Assembly: GCA_025352565.1 (NCBI GenBank)
Contig: JANXTF010000045.1
Span: 1-59,397, forward strand
From: Rhodospirillales bacterium
GTDB lineage: Bacteria > Pseudomonadota > Alphaproteobacteria > Acetobacterales > Acetobacteraceae
Reading direction: 5' to 3'
Length of the DNA: 59,397 nt
The position numbers and the translations under genes are program-made. Shown one piece after another: positions 42,581 to 51,225 of the stretch (within the stretch, counting starts at the first letter, position 1; the number at the start of each line of letters is the position of its first letter). The notes below the pieces were generated by a model, which made no database searches, had not been told where the DNA came from, and was given only the letters and a program-made list of their open reading frames with translations.

Positions 42581-43367
42581 TCCGCGCGGCCACCCCGTCC
42601 CGTTCCGTGCCTGGGGGTTCGCCCCGCGCGACATCCCGCTGGCGGCGGCGGCGACGCTGATCGGCGTGCTGGTGCTCTGGCAGGCCGGCGCCTCGGCCGG
42701 GCTCATCTCGACAAAGTTCCTGTCCGCCCCGGCGCAGATCGCCCGCGCCCTGTTCGACCTCAGCGTGAGCGGCGAGCTGTGGCTGCACCTGAGCGCCTCG
42801 CTCCGGCGGCTGGCGTTCGGCTGGCTGATCGGTACCGCCGCGGGCTTGGCGGTCGGCTTCGCGGTCGGCCTGTTCACCCTCGCCCGCTCCCCCGGCATGG
42901 CGATCGTGTCGGCGCTGTTCCCGATCCCGAAAATCGCGCTGGTGCCGCTGTTCATCATCTGGTTCGGCATCGGCGAGGGCAGCAAGATCGTCACGCTGGC
43001 GTTCGGCGTGTTCTTTCCCACCGTCATCAACACCATGGCCGGCGTGGACGGGGTACCGCGCGGGCTGATCCGCATGGGGCAGAGCTTCGGATTGTCGCGG
43101 ATGGCGATCATCGGCAAGATCGTGCTGCCGGACTCCCTGCCGGCCATTTTGAGCGGCTTCCGCATCACCACCTCGACCGCGATCATCCTGCTGGTGGCCG
43201 CCGAGATGATCGGCGCCGAGAAGGGCATCGGCGCGTTCGTGCTGTCGGCGGGCAATCTCTATGACACGGACAGCCTGCTGGCTGGCATCGTCGTGCTGTC
43301 GGTTATGGGGCTTATCGTGTCTTTCGTCCTGGGCCGGATCGAGCGCGCGCTGCTCGGCTGGCGGTAG
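42573..43367 (+). CDS. ABC transporter permease of the NitT/TauT type
   Basis: A 264-residue inner-membrane permease (SsuC/TauC-like BPD_transp_1), GTG start overlapping the ATPase gene. About six membrane segments are seen, with the first near residues 19-40. The characteristic tail of the family is visible in FPIPKIALVPLFIIWFGIGE and in GQSFGLSRMAIIGKIVLPDS, the EAA-like loop, followed by TSTAIILLVAAEMIGAEKGIG. The substrate is unknown: sulfonates, taurine, nitrate, thiamine precursors and others use this family. It converges on the sulfotransferase-like gene with a 6-base gap. Confidence 0.88.
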   Translation: MPDPRGHPVPFRAWGFAPRDIPLAAAATLIGVLVLWQAGASAGLISTKFLSAPAQIARALFDLSVSGELWLHLSASLRRLAFGWLIGTAAGLAVGFAVGLFTLARSPGMAIVSALFPIPKIALVPLFIIWFGIGEGSKIVTLAFGVFFPTVINTMAGVDGVPRGLIRMGQSFGLSRMAIIGKIVLPDSLPAILSGFRITTSTAIILLVAAEMIGAEKGIGAFVLSAGNLYDTDSLLAGIVVLSVMGLIVSFVLGRIERALLGWR

Positions 43368-43373
43368 CGGCGG

Positions 43374-44705
43374 TCAGGCGGGCGATCGCGCGAAGCGCAC
43401 CCGCGTGACACAGAGCCCGAGCGGGCGGATATCGCTGCCGCCCGCGTCGCTCGGACGAAAAACCTCGCTTGCGTCGAACACCAGCCGGCACATCCCACCG
43501 GCCTCGATCGCGCTCGGCGCGACGGTGAAGCGGCATTCGTGGCACGGGTGCAGGCCAACGCAGCTGACGGCAACCGGCTGGTCACCCGCGGTAACCCCGA
43601 TCGCGGCAAGCTGCCCTGGCGTGCCGACGGTAAAGTCCAGCGTCACGTCGTATCCGCACCCAGGCACCAACGCGAGTTCAAGCGTGAAGCGCCGCGTGGG
43701 GCCGGTCCAGCGCCAGAACGCGCCACCCTCGTTCTCCGGTTGGTACCAGCCGGAGCCCGGCATGGGATGCGCGAGGTCGATCTCGAAGTCGCCGGCCGGC
43801 GGCCGGTAGATGCCTTCCCGAAGCAGGCGTTGGAAGCCCGCAACGAGGAAGCGCCGGTCCATGAGGGCTTGTGCGTGTTCGTAAAGCCGCGAATCCAGAT
43901 CGTTCGCCGCGCGCACATGCTCCAAATCCGCAGCCGACAGATCGTCCGCGTCGGCGGGCGCGTGGTTGACGCTCGGAAGCCGCAGGGCAGGATGATAGTG
44001 CATCTCTTGCCCGAGCAGGCGCAGCAATTCGCCGAGCCGTTCGGTCGTGCCGACGAAGTCGAGCGCCTCCAGCCGCCTCACCGCGCGTTCGAGAAGCGGC
44101 GTGTCCTCCCGCGCATACGGGTCGGGCCGGCCCCCGGCGGCCTCGGCGGCACGGATGGCCGCAAGCACGTCCCGCGCGGGCCGCGTCGATGACAGCAGGC
44201 CCACCTGGCCATTCGCCGCTTCGGCCATGAGGGCCGGATCATGCGTCATGTCGTGCAGCGACATCGACTTCGCGCGCTCATGCAGCCAGTGGAACGCGGG
44301 GTCGCGCCGTATGTGGCGCAGCACCGAAACCGTCCGCGCGACCGGCTCCCGCAGCACGATCAGCGTCCTGATGCCGGGATGCAGCAATGCCGCGAGACTC
44401 GGGGCGAAATGTCCCTGGACCAGACGGTAGCGTGCCAGCCCCTCCGCGTCCTCCCGCGCCAATTCCGCCCAACCCGTGGCCCGGCACGTTTCGCCGGCTT
44501 CGTACTGGTTGGCGAGGTATTCGCGCAGCGCCATCCCCGCCGTTTTCGGCACATGGACGAAAAAGAGCGGGCCTCGGCCGGCGGTCTGGATTGGATAATG
44601 CACGGCCAGGGGAAGCGCTTCAGGGTATTCCACGCGGTCTTTTGCGACCCGCGCCCCGACCGGTAAAGCGAAAAGGTCTCGGCGCCGGTGTGGCCACCAC
44701 CGCAT
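43374..44705 (-). CDS. sulfotransferase-like protein with C-terminal beta-rich module
   Basis: A 443-residue protein. The first ~300 residues resemble family 2 carbohydrate sulfotransferases: the PAPS 5'-phosphosulfate loop FFVHVPKTAGMALREYL near residue 48, a 3'-phosphate motif in LIVLREPVARTVSVLRHI near 113, and a C-terminal helix LDFVGTTERLGELLRLL. The expected reaction is transfer of sulfate from PAPS to a sugar hydroxyl. From about residue 315 a separate module of about 130 residues begins (GSGWYQPE, FWRWTGPTRRFTLELAL, SDIRPLGLCV). The same module is recognisable in the unrelated coiled-coil protein at 50508-51092. A surface-polysaccharide substrate is likely; the adjacent pirin and importer are not obviously related. 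Confidence 0.78.
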   Translation of the reverse strand: MRWWPHRRRDLFALPVGARVAKDRVEYPEALPLAVHYPIQTAGRGPLFFVHVPKTAGMALREYLANQYEAGETCRATGWAELAREDAEGLARYRLVQGHFAPSLAALLHPGIRTLIVLREPVARTVSVLRHIRRDPAFHWLHERAKSMSLHDMTHDPALMAEAANGQVGLLSSTRPARDVLAAIRAAEAAGGRPDPYAREDTPLLERAVRRLEALDFVGTTERLGELLRLLGQEMHYHPALRLPSVNHAPADADDLSAADLEHVRAANDLDSRLYEHAQALMDRRFLVAGFQRLLREGIYRPPAGDFEIDLAHPMPGSGWYQPENEGGAFWRWTGPTRRFTLELALVPGCGYDVTLDFTVGTPGQLAAIGVTAGDQPVAVSCVGLHPCHECRFTVAPSAIEAGGMCRLVFDASEVFRPSDAGGSDIRPLGLCVTRVRFARSPA

Positions 44706-44740
44706 CGCGTAGCCATATCCCCGACCTGAAGGAGTACCCG

Positions 44741-45439
44741 ATGCTCACCATCCGCAAATCCGAAGATCGCGGCCATGCCAACCATGGCTGGCTCGACAGC
44801 CATCATACCTTCTCGTTCGCCGGCTACCGCGACCCGCGCCACGTGGGTGTGGGGGCGCTGCTGGTCATCAACGAGGATCGCGTGGCGCCGGGGAAAGGCT
44901 TCCCGACGCATCCCCATGCCGACATGGAAATCCTGACCTGGGTGCTGCAAGGGGCGCTCGAACACAAGGACAGCACCGGCACCCAGGCGGTAATCCGGCC
45001 CGGCGAACTGCAACGCATGTCGGCCGGGACCGGCATCCGCCATTCCGAATACAACCCGTCGAGCACGGACAGCGTTCACCTCCTCCAGATTTGGCTGGCC
45101 CCGGAGCGCACGGGGCTGGTGCCCGGCTACGAGCAGAAAGCCTTCGACAAGGCCGAGCTCGACGGGCGTCTCCGCCTGCTCGGCTCGCGCGACGGCCGCG
45201 ACGGCTCGATCACCATTCACCAGGACGTGAACCTCTGGTGCGCGCGGCTGCATCCCGGCCAGGAGGCGGAACTGCCGGTGGCGTCGGGCCGCACGCAATG
45301 GGTGCAGGTCACCAGCGGCGCAGTTCGACTGGACGGCCAGGCGCTCGCGGCCGGCGACGGCGCGACGCTGACGGACGCATCCGCGCTCCACCTGCACGCC
45401 GAGGCCGCTGCCGAACTGCTGGTGTTCGACATGGCATGA
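44741..45439 (+). CDS. pirin family protein (YhhW/quercetinase-like)
   Basis: A 232-residue bicupin of the pirin family from the ATG at 44741 with GAAGGAG about 8 bases upstream. The N-terminal cupin carries the metal-binding pattern FPTHPHADMEILTWVLQG and GTGIRHSEYNPS; the first part ITIRKSEDRGHANHGWLDSH-type start is diagnostic. The C-terminal cupin lacks metal residues as in YhhW. YhhW and human pirin show quercetin dioxygenase activity, but the natural substrate here is unknown. It is divergent from the sulfotransferase gene. Confidence 0.92.
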   Translation: MLTIRKSEDRGHANHGWLDSHHTFSFAGYRDPRHVGVGALLVINEDRVAPGKGFPTHPHADMEILTWVLQGALEHKDSTGTQAVIRPGELQRMSAGTGIRHSEYNPSSTDSVHLLQIWLAPERTGLVPGYEQKAFDKAELDGRLRLLGSRDGRDGSITIHQDVNLWCARLHPGQEAELPVASGRTQWVQVTSGAVRLDGQALAAGDGATLTDASALHLHAEAAAELLVFDMA

Positions 45440-45497
45440 TGGCGAACCCGTTCGATCCGCCCTCGTTGTAAGGTCTGGCGTAAACACAGGGTCCATC

Positions 45498-46256
45498 ATG
45501 GCAAACCGAACCATCGCGATCGCGGCGACGGCCTCGCTGCTCCTGCTCCAATGCGGCGCCGGGCAGCAGGCGCGGGCGCAATACCAGGACTACCAGCCCC
45601 AGCAAGGCCGGGGCGAACCCTATCGGGGGGACCCGAATCGAGGAGACCAATATCGGGGATACGAGGGCCGGAATGACCAGGGCCGCGGCGATCAGGGGCG
45701 GCGGGGCAACCAGATGGGCTATCGGATGCTCAGCTCGCGCGAGGCCGCCAGCCTGCCGCCGGCCGGTGCCTCGGTCGGGCTCAGCGTCGAGAGCACGCAG
45801 CGCATCAGCGAACAGGGCCTCGATTTCAGCGTCCTGCGCGTGATCCAGGTGCGCCCTGGCTCGCCGGCAGCCGCCGGCGGCATTCAGCGTGGCGACAATT
45901 TGATCGCGGTGAACGGGCTGGTGTTTCCCGGCATCCGCGAGTTTGCCCAATATGTCGGTTCGCTCACGCCTGGCACCGTCATGTCGGTGGACTTCATCCC
46001 CGCCGGCACGCGTCCCGACAACGCCCACCGCGTATCTTTGCGTGTCGCGGGCGCGGGACCGATGCCGCGCCAGGGCTACGCGACGCGACAGGAGGAGCCG
46101 GAAACCGGCATGTCCACCCGGATGAAGCTCGGACTCGGCGCCGCCGCTCTCTTCGGCTGCTACGAACTGGGCTGCTTCTCCTCGGGCCAGGAATCCCAGC
46201 CGCAGCTACGGCCCCAACCGCAGCAGGGATACCCGCAACAGCAATATCAGCGATAA
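45498..46256 (+). CDS. secreted PDZ-domain protein
   Basis: A 252-residue periplasmic protein. The N-terminus (ANRTIAIAATASLLLLQCG) is a signal peptide probably cleaved after QARA. A Gly/Arg/Asp/Tyr-rich low-complexity stretch follows (residues ~28-75), then a PDZ domain at about 85-185 (LDFSVLRVIQVRPGSPAAAG, IQRGDNLIAVNGLVFPGIR, VDFIPAG). A short hydrophobic segment near 212-226 and a Gln/Pro-rich tail (QPQLRPQPQQGYPQQQ) complete it. There is no protease domain, so it is probably a substrate-presenting or scaffold protein in the envelope. Confidence 0.8.
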   Translation: MANRTIAIAATASLLLLQCGAGQQARAQYQDYQPQQGRGEPYRGDPNRGDQYRGYEGRNDQGRGDQGRRGNQMGYRMLSSREAASLPPAGASVGLSVESTQRISEQGLDFSVLRVIQVRPGSPAAAGGIQRGDNLIAVNGLVFPGIREFAQYVGSLTPGTVMSVDFIPAGTRPDNAHRVSLRVAGAGPMPRQGYATRQEEPETGMSTRMKLGLGAAALFGCYELGCFSSGQESQPQLRPQPQQGYPQQQYQR

Positions 46257-46265
46257 TCGGCGGCC

Positions 46266-46296
46266 CGCGCCCCTCTCCCCGCTGCGGAGAGGGGCG
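46266..46296. terminator. bidirectional terminator hairpin
   Basis: A perfect 12-bp GC-rich stem (46266-46277 with 46285-46296) and 7-base loop lies between the stop codons of the convergent PDZ and YidB-like genes. It lacks clear U-runs but its position, 10 bases from each stop, fits a shared terminator. Confidence 0.65.
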
Positions 46297-46306
46297 CATC
46301 GTTCCG

Positions 46307-46765
46307 CTAGACGCTGACGCTTTGCGGCTCGTTGCCCGGCATCTGGCCGTTGGGCGTCATGCCGTCCACCACGCTCGGCAGGTGCTGCGCCATCTGCGAC
46401 AGCATATCCTGCTGCGGCATCCCGGATTGCTGCGACATGTTCTGGATCTGCTGATCCCCGAATACGCTGCGAAGCTGGTCGGGCGATACCGGCTGGTTTG
46501 GGCCGTTGTTGATCCAGGACTGTGCGATGTGGCCGAGGCCGGCCTGCTGAAACTGCCCGAGCAAACCCTGCAGCCCGCCGCCGCCCAGCATTCCTGCGAG
46601 CCCGCCGCCGCCTTGCGGGGCGTAGCCCCCTTGGTTGTAGCCCCCTTGGCTGTAGCCATGGTTCCCGCCGCCCAGCAGGCCGCCAAGGATGCCCGCGATG
46701 GGCGATGCCGGCTGGCCCTGGCCCTGGCCGACAATGCCGCCGATGATCGAATCGAGAAGGCTCAT
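46307..46765 (-). CDS. YidB-like (DUF937) protein
   Basis: A 152-residue protein. The N-terminal LLDSIIGGIVGQGQGQPAS and the Gly/Gln/Tyr-rich middle (GNHGYSQGGYNQGGYAPQGG) lead to the conserved C-terminal segment GLGHIAQSWINNGPNQPVSP, DQLRSVFGDQQIQNMSQQSG and DMLSQMAQHLPSVVDGMTP of the YidB/DUF937 family. YidB homologues are small soluble proteins of unknown biochemical role. GGAGA-type sequence lies a few bases before the ATG. It is a single gene facing the PDZ gene; the phn operon lies upstream on the same strand. Confidence 0.88.
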   Translation of the reverse strand: MSLLDSIIGGIVGQGQGQPASPIAGILGGLLGGGNHGYSQGGYNQGGYAPQGGGGLAGMLGGGGLQGLLGQFQQAGLGHIAQSWINNGPNQPVSPDQLRSVFGDQQIQNMSQQSGMPQQDMLSQMAQHLPSVVDGMTPNGQMPGNEPQSVSV

Positions 46766-46820
46766 GAACAGGTCTCCCGTTGGTTCGCGTGGACTCAGGG
46801 GCTAAGCGTTTCGTGCCGCG

Positions 46821-47687
46821 TTAGGTTCGCTTAAGGCCGCCCGCGCGGATCAGCCTGCCGCGCAGGCGGGCCGAGATCGTGTCGATGACCACGACCGTCA
46901 GCAGGATCAACACGATGATATAGGCTACCTGATCCCACGCGTTGATCTGGATGCGCTCGGACAGCCGCAGCCCAATGCCGCCAGCGCCGACGAAGCCCAA
47001 TATGGTCGCCTCGCGCGTGTTGGACTCGAACTGGTACAGCGCCTGGCTCAGCATGATCGGCAGCACCTGCGGCACCACGCCGTAACGGATCGCCGCCAGC
47101 GGTGCCGCCCCCGTGGCCCGCACCCCGTCGATCTGGCCGTTCTCGGCGGTTTCAATCGCCTCGGAATATAGCTTCGCCAGCACACCCGTGTCGGCGATAA
47201 AGATCGCCAGCACGCCGGCGATCGGGCCCAGCCCCACCGCGCGCACGAACACCAGCGCCCAAACCAGTTGATCGAGCCCCCGGCAGGCGTCGAACCCGCG
47301 GCGGAACAGGAAGCGGATGACGCGGTTGGCAGTCATGTTGCGGGCACCCAGGAAGCCAAGCGGTAAGGCAATGACCGCCGCGAGCAGGGTGCCGAGGAAA
47401 GCCATCGCCAGCGTTTCCACGAGCGCCGTCAGGATCGCCGTATGGTCCCATTCCAGGAACCCCGACCAGTCCACCATCAGCCGCACGATCACCCACAGGC
47501 GCGGCAGTCCGGTAAGGACGCGGCCGAAATCGAACGCCCAGTGCAGATAGGCGAGATAGGCCACGAACGCCGTCCACAAGACGATCCGCAGGACGCGCCT
47601 GTTATCGGCAAAGGCGCCCGGCAACCGGATGCGCGCCGCCGCCACATCCGCGTCGGTCAGCGCGTCCATTCTGATGATGCTGCTCAT
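46821..47687 (-). CDS. phnE: phosphonate-type ABC transporter permease (second PhnE)
   Basis: A 288-residue permease with about five to six membrane segments (first near residues 32-50, LRIVLWTAFVAYLAYL). The family motif is visible at FLFRRGFDACRGLDQLVWALV and GQIDGVRATGAAPLAAIRYGVVPQVLP, with FESNTREATILGFVGAGGIG near the C-terminus. Its ATG overlaps the stop of the preceding phnE by 4 bases. It completes a four-gene importer (phnC-phnD-phnE-phnE). No phosphonate lyase genes (phnGHIJKLM) follow, so the substrate could also be phosphite or another phosphonate-like compound. Confidence 0.9.
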   Translation of the reverse strand: MSSIIRMDALTDADVAAARIRLPGAFADNRRVLRIVLWTAFVAYLAYLHWAFDFGRVLTGLPRLWVIVRLMVDWSGFLEWDHTAILTALVETLAMAFLGTLLAAVIALPLGFLGARNMTANRVIRFLFRRGFDACRGLDQLVWALVFVRAVGLGPIAGVLAIFIADTGVLAKLYSEAIETAENGQIDGVRATGAAPLAAIRYGVVPQVLPIMLSQALYQFESNTREATILGFVGAGGIGLRLSERIQINAWDQVAYIIVLILLTVVVIDTISARLRGRLIRAGGLKRT

Positions 47688-48592
47688 GCCGTCCGCGCCG
47701 CCATGAACCGCGCGCGCACCCGCTCCGAGGTAAGGTCGAGCACCGAGACGATCACCACGATCAGGATCGCGATGGCGCTCACCTCCTCATAGATGTTGAA
47801 GCTGATGACGCGCCGGAACTCCTGCCCGATGCCGCCGGCACCGACGAATCCCATGATGGTGGAGGACCGCACGTTGATCTCGAAACGCAGCAGCGCGTAG
47901 CTGACAAAGTTCGGCAGCACCTGCGGCACGAAGCCGTAGCGCACCACGGCAAGCCACCCGCCGCCCACCGCCGCGATGCCGTCCGCCGGCCGCATGTCGG
48001 CGTTCTCGTTGATCTCCGAAAACAGCTTGCCCAGGGCACCCGCCGTGTGGATGCCGATGGCCAGAATGCCGGCCAGCGGACCGATGCTGAACGGCCAGAT
48101 CAGGATGAACGCCAGCACCACTTGCGGCACGGAGCGCGCGACTTCCAGTGCCCGACGCGTCGCCAGCCGCACCAGCTTCGGCGTGCCCAGGTTGCGTGCC
48201 GCCGGGAACGACAGCGCGAAGCCGATGGTGGCCCCCATGATGGTCGAGACGAACGCCATCTGGATGGTTTGCCATAGCAGCGATGCGTAGGTGCCGAAAC
48301 GGTAGAACCAGTAGGCGACCGACTGCGCCTCGTCGATGCCACCGAACAGATGGTCCCAGGCCAGCACCGCCACCCGCGGCTGCCCGCGCGCCGGCGCGAC
48401 GCTGAACAGCTTGTCGAAATACTCGCCGATCTTGGGGATGCCAGCGAGCAGCTTGGACGGGTAGAACTCGGTGTCGAAGATCGCGCACAGCACCAGCAGC
48501 ACGAAGATAGCAGCACCCAGCAGCGTCGTCGTCCGCCGCTTGCGGCGCAGCGCCGCGTAGCGGGTCTCGAACAGGTCGAGCGAGGCGCTCAC
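47684..48592 (-). CDS. phnE: phosphonate-type ABC transporter permease (first PhnE)
   Basis: A 302-residue permease homologous to its downstream neighbour. Membrane segments begin near residue 22 (TTLLGAAIFVLLVLCAIF). The signature region is LATRRALEVARSVPQVVLAF and GIHTAGALGKLFSEINENAD with RPADGIAAVGGGWLAVVRYGF, and the C-terminal EINVRSSTIMGFVGAGGIGQE. The two permeases probably form a heterodimer. The 138-base gap to phnD contains a palindromic repeat element. Confidence 0.9.
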   Translation of the reverse strand: MSASLDLFETRYAALRRKRRTTTLLGAAIFVLLVLCAIFDTEFYPSKLLAGIPKIGEYFDKLFSVAPARGQPRVAVLAWDHLFGGIDEAQSVAYWFYRFGTYASLLWQTIQMAFVSTIMGATIGFALSFPAARNLGTPKLVRLATRRALEVARSVPQVVLAFILIWPFSIGPLAGILAIGIHTAGALGKLFSEINENADMRPADGIAAVGGGWLAVVRYGFVPQVLPNFVSYALLRFEINVRSSTIMGFVGAGGIGQEFRRVISFNIYEEVSAIAILIVVIVSVLDLTSERVRARFMAARTA

Positions 48593-48599
48593 CTTCCTT

Positions 48600-48711
48600 C
48601 TCCCTCCCTTTCGCGGGGAGGGCTGGGCTGGGGGGCAACACTATTCACGTCCGAGGAGGGTTCCCCCCACCCCGGCCCTCCCCACAAGGGGGCGCACGAG
48701 GGGGAGGGAGA
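48600..48711. repeat. palindromic intergenic repeat element in the phnD-phnE gap
   Basis: The left arm (48600-48639) and the reverse complement of the right arm (48660-48711) share CTCCCTCCC at their outer ends and GGGGAGGGC followed by a GGG.TGGGGGG core at their inner ends, with about 20 bases between. The shape is that of REP/BIME-like mosaic elements scattered between alphaproteobacterial genes. It would fold into a strong hairpin in the mRNA and could separate phnCD expression from phnEE. The hairpins at 5337-5368 and 46266-46296 have related CCCTCCCC-type arms. Confidence 0.65.
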
Positions 48712-48730
48712 TGAGGACTCGACGGCCAAC

Positions 48731-49663
48731 TTACTTACGGCCGCCCTGCTGCTCGGCTTCGCGCAGCGAGATGATGTCCTTGTACAGGTCCATCGTCGCC
48801 GGCGCGTAGCCGATGCCCGTGCCCTGCTCGATGTCGTCATAGACCTTCTTGTTGCTCTTCGGCAGATCGAGCAGGAAGTCGGTGAACACCTTCTTGAGGT
48901 CGGCCGGGATGGCCGAGCGCACCGCCCAGGGGCCGTTCGGGATCTTGCCCGACTGCCACAGGATGCGAATGTCCGACATCTTCAGCATCTTCTTGTCGAT
49001 CATCGACTTCAGGTTGCCACGGCTGTAGCCCGTCGCTTCGTCGCCCTGACCCGAGGTCCAGGTGGCTGCCGCGTCATACTGCTTGTTCAACACCGCAACC
49101 ACACCCTGCTCGTGGCCGCCCGAGAAGCCCAGCGTGCTGAAATACTTGCCCGGCGTGAGGTCGATGCCTTGCGTCTTGAGCGTGCTGCTCGGGATCAGGT
49201 AGCCCGAGGTCGAGTTCGGATCGGCCCAGGCAAGCGAGCGGCCCTTCAGGTCGGCCAGTGTCTTGATGCCGGAATCGGCGCGCGTGACGATCACCGAATA
49301 GTAATAGGTCGAGCCGTCATTTTCCTGCGGCACCACGATCGGCTCGAGACACTTGCAGTCCAGATAGGCACCCGCGAAGCCCGATGCGCCGAACTCGGCG
49401 GCTTCCAACTGGCCCGCCGCGATGCCCTGCATCACGCCCGCGTAGTCGGACGCGGGGAAAAGCTTCACCGGGATGCCCAGCTTGGCCTGCAGCAATTTCT
49501 GGAATTCATCGTTGCGCTTCAGCCGGTCCGACGTGTTCTCACCACCCAGCAATCCGATGCGGAATTCCTTGATGGTATCCTTATAGGACTGTGCTTGCGC
49601 CGAGGCCGTAAGCCCCAGCACCAGCGCCGCTGTGAGCGCGACGGATGCGAGTTTGCGAAACAT
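48731..49663 (-). CDS. phnD: phosphonate-type ABC transporter substrate-binding protein
   Basis: A 310-residue periplasmic binding protein from the ATG at 49663. GGAG seven bases upstream and the signal peptide [20 protein letters not shown] with a cleavage site after AQA support this start; an in-frame ATG at 49675 is less likely. Mature motifs [54 protein letters not shown] and [13 protein letters not shown] match PhnD/PtxB-like proteins. The Ser-Thr-Ser and Asp/Glu residues that hold the phosphonate group are consistent with this, but the ligand is not certain. It overlaps the 3' end of phnC by 83 bases. Confidence 0.92.
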   Translation of the reverse strand: MFRKLASVALTAALVLGLTASAQAQSYKDTIKEFRIGLLGGENTSDRLKRNDEFQKLLQAKLGIPVKLFPASDYAGVMQGIAAGQLEAAEFGASGFAGAYLDCKCLEPIVVPQENDGSTYYYSVIVTRADSGIKTLADLKGRSLAWADPNSTSGYLIPSSTLKTQGIDLTPGKYFSTLGFSGGHEQGVVAVLNKQYDAAATWTSGQGDEATGYSRGNLKSMIDKKMLKMSDIRILWQSGKIPNGPWAVRSAIPADLKKVFTDFLLDLPKSNKKVYDDIEQGTGIGYAPATMDLYKDIISLREAEQQGGRK

Positions 49664-50411
49664 GCTGTTCTCCATTGGTATTGTTGCCGTAGATTTCGCG
49701 CACCGCGCTCGCGGTGAGCGCCGCGGGCGGGCCGTCGAACACCACGCGCCCGTTCGCCATGGCGACGATGCGGTGGCAGTACTCGCGCGCGATATCGAGC
49801 GTGTGCAGGTTGCACAGCACCGTCAGGCCGTCGCGCGCGTTAATATCGCGCAACGCGTCCATCACGAGCTTCGCGTTCATCGGGTCGAGCGAGGCGATCG
49901 GCTCATCGGCGAGGATCAGCCGCGGCTCCTGCATCATGGCCCGCGCGATCGCCACCCGCTGTTGCTGCCCGCCCGAAAGCGCGTCGGCGCGGCTGAACGC
50001 GAAATCCGCCATGCCGAGCCGGTCGAGCGCCCGCACCGCCAGCGTCCGCTCGCGCGGCGTGAAAATCTTCGGCAGCGCGCGCCACGCGGGCACGGTGTTC
50101 AGCCGCCCGCACAGCACATTGGTCAGCACGTCGAGGCGCGGCGTCAGGTTAAACTGCTGGAATACCATCGCGGCACTGGCCCGCCAGCCGCGCAGGTCGC
50201 GGCCGCGCAGCGCGGTCACGTCGCGCCCCTCGAACAGCACACGGCCCGAGGTCGGCGCGATCAGCCGGTTTATCATGCGCAGAAGGGTCGATTTGCCGGC
50301 GCCCGAGCGGCCGATCACACCGACCATCTGGCCTGCCGGGATCGCGAGCGTGGCACCGTCCACGGCCACGCGATGGCCAAACCGCCGGACCAGTTGTTGC
50401 AGTTCAAGCAT
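49581..50411 (-). CDS. phnC: phosphonate-type ABC transporter ATP-binding protein
   Basis: A 276-residue ATPase with Walker [11 protein letters not shown]-loop [14 protein letters not shown], signature [16 protein letters not shown], Walker [14 protein letters not shown] and switch His in CNLHTLDIA. The start at 50411 ([12 protein letters not shown]) has GAGG about 9 bases upstream; an earlier ATG at 50450 is possible. After the normal family end (AVREIYG) the frame stays open for about 30 more residues inside phnD, so the C-terminus is probably a non-functional read-on tail. Confidence 0.92.
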   Translation of the reverse strand: MLELQQLVRRFGHRVAVDGATLAIPAGQMVGVIGRSGAGKSTLLRMINRLIAPTSGRVLFEGRDVTALRGRDLRGWRASAAMVFQQFNLTPRLDVLTNVLCGRLNTVPAWRALPKIFTPRERTLAVRALDRLGMADFAFSRADALSGGQQQRVAIARAMMQEPRLILADEPIASLDPMNAKLVMDALRDINARDGLTVLCNLHTLDIAREYCHRIVAMANGRVVFDGPPAALTASAVREIYGNNTNGEQHVSQTRIRRAHSGAGAGAYGLGASTVL

Positions 50412-50507
50412 CCCGTGCCCCTCAAACACGGGAGCGTCTAGCATCGCCACGGCGACACGCTTGTTGCCGCACGATGAAGCTTCGATGACGGCCGGCGCTG
50501 AAGCCGC

Positions 50508-51092
50508 TCAGGCCGGCGCGATCTCCACGCACCGCAGCGCCACGCCCAGCCGTCGCGAATCGGCCGCGTCGGCGCCGTCTGGCGAAAACAGCACGGGAAC
50601 GTGGAACAGCAGTTCCGTCGGGCCGACGCCAGCGCGCGGCGGGACGGGGCCGGCCTCGAGCACCGTCCCTGGCTCCGGAGTCAGGCGCATCGGGTACGTG
50701 GCGCCGTCGATTTCCACGGCCAGGCGATCCTGCTCGGTGTGCGAGCCCAACGAGACCAGCCGCAGCGTCACCATCACCGGCACGGAGCGATCGACGTTGA
50801 AACGCACGCGCGTGATGTGGCCCGGACCGGTCCAGCGATAGGCCTCGCCCTGCGGCCCGTATTCCAGATAGTGCAGCCCATCGGCCTGCTCGGCAAAGTC
50901 GCGCGCATCGAGCGAGCCGCTCGATGGCGGCGGCAGCACGGAGGGGGTATGGCGCCTCAGGATCACATCGCGGAAACGCTCCATCTCCGTCAGCGCCACA
51001 AGCTGCCCGCGCAGCCTCTCGTGGTCCTCGCGCAATGCGCGCAAATCGGCCTCCAGGGCATCGAGCCGGAGGCCCTTGTCATCGTCCGTCAT
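50508..51092 (-). CDS. coiled-coil protein with the RWTGP-type beta module, unknown function
   Basis: A 194-residue protein, ATG preceded by GAGG. Residues ~8-45 are a probable coiled coil (LDALEADLRALREDHERLRG). After a Pro/Ser linker, residues ~70-194 form a beta-rich module: LHYLEYGPQGEAYRWTGPGH, VMVTLRLVSLGS, ELLFHVPVLFSPDGADAADS and RRLGVALRCVEI. The same sequence pattern is at the C-terminus of the sulfotransferase-like protein 43374-44705. The protein has no signal peptide or membrane segment. It lies between the phn operon (same strand, downstream) and the divergent glycosyltransferase cluster; the shared module suggests a glycan-related role. Confidence 0.68.
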   Translation of the reverse strand: MTDDDKGLRLDALEADLRALREDHERLRGQLVALTEMERFRDVILRRHTPSVLPPPSSGSLDARDFAEQADGLHYLEYGPQGEAYRWTGPGHITRVRFNVDRSVPVMVTLRLVSLGSHTEQDRLAVEIDGATYPMRLTPEPGTVLEAGPVPPRAGVGPTELLFHVPVLFSPDGADAADSRRLGVALRCVEIAPA

Positions 51093-51225
51093 CGCGCCTC
51101 ACGTCGAAAATCCCCTTTCGGGGACAAATACCGTAGCATGCGTGCCACATGGCTGCTATCCGAGGCGCGACCCGTCGCGGCGGCGGCCGGCCATGACCGC
51201 ATCGCGGGGTTGAACCTTCCCACCC

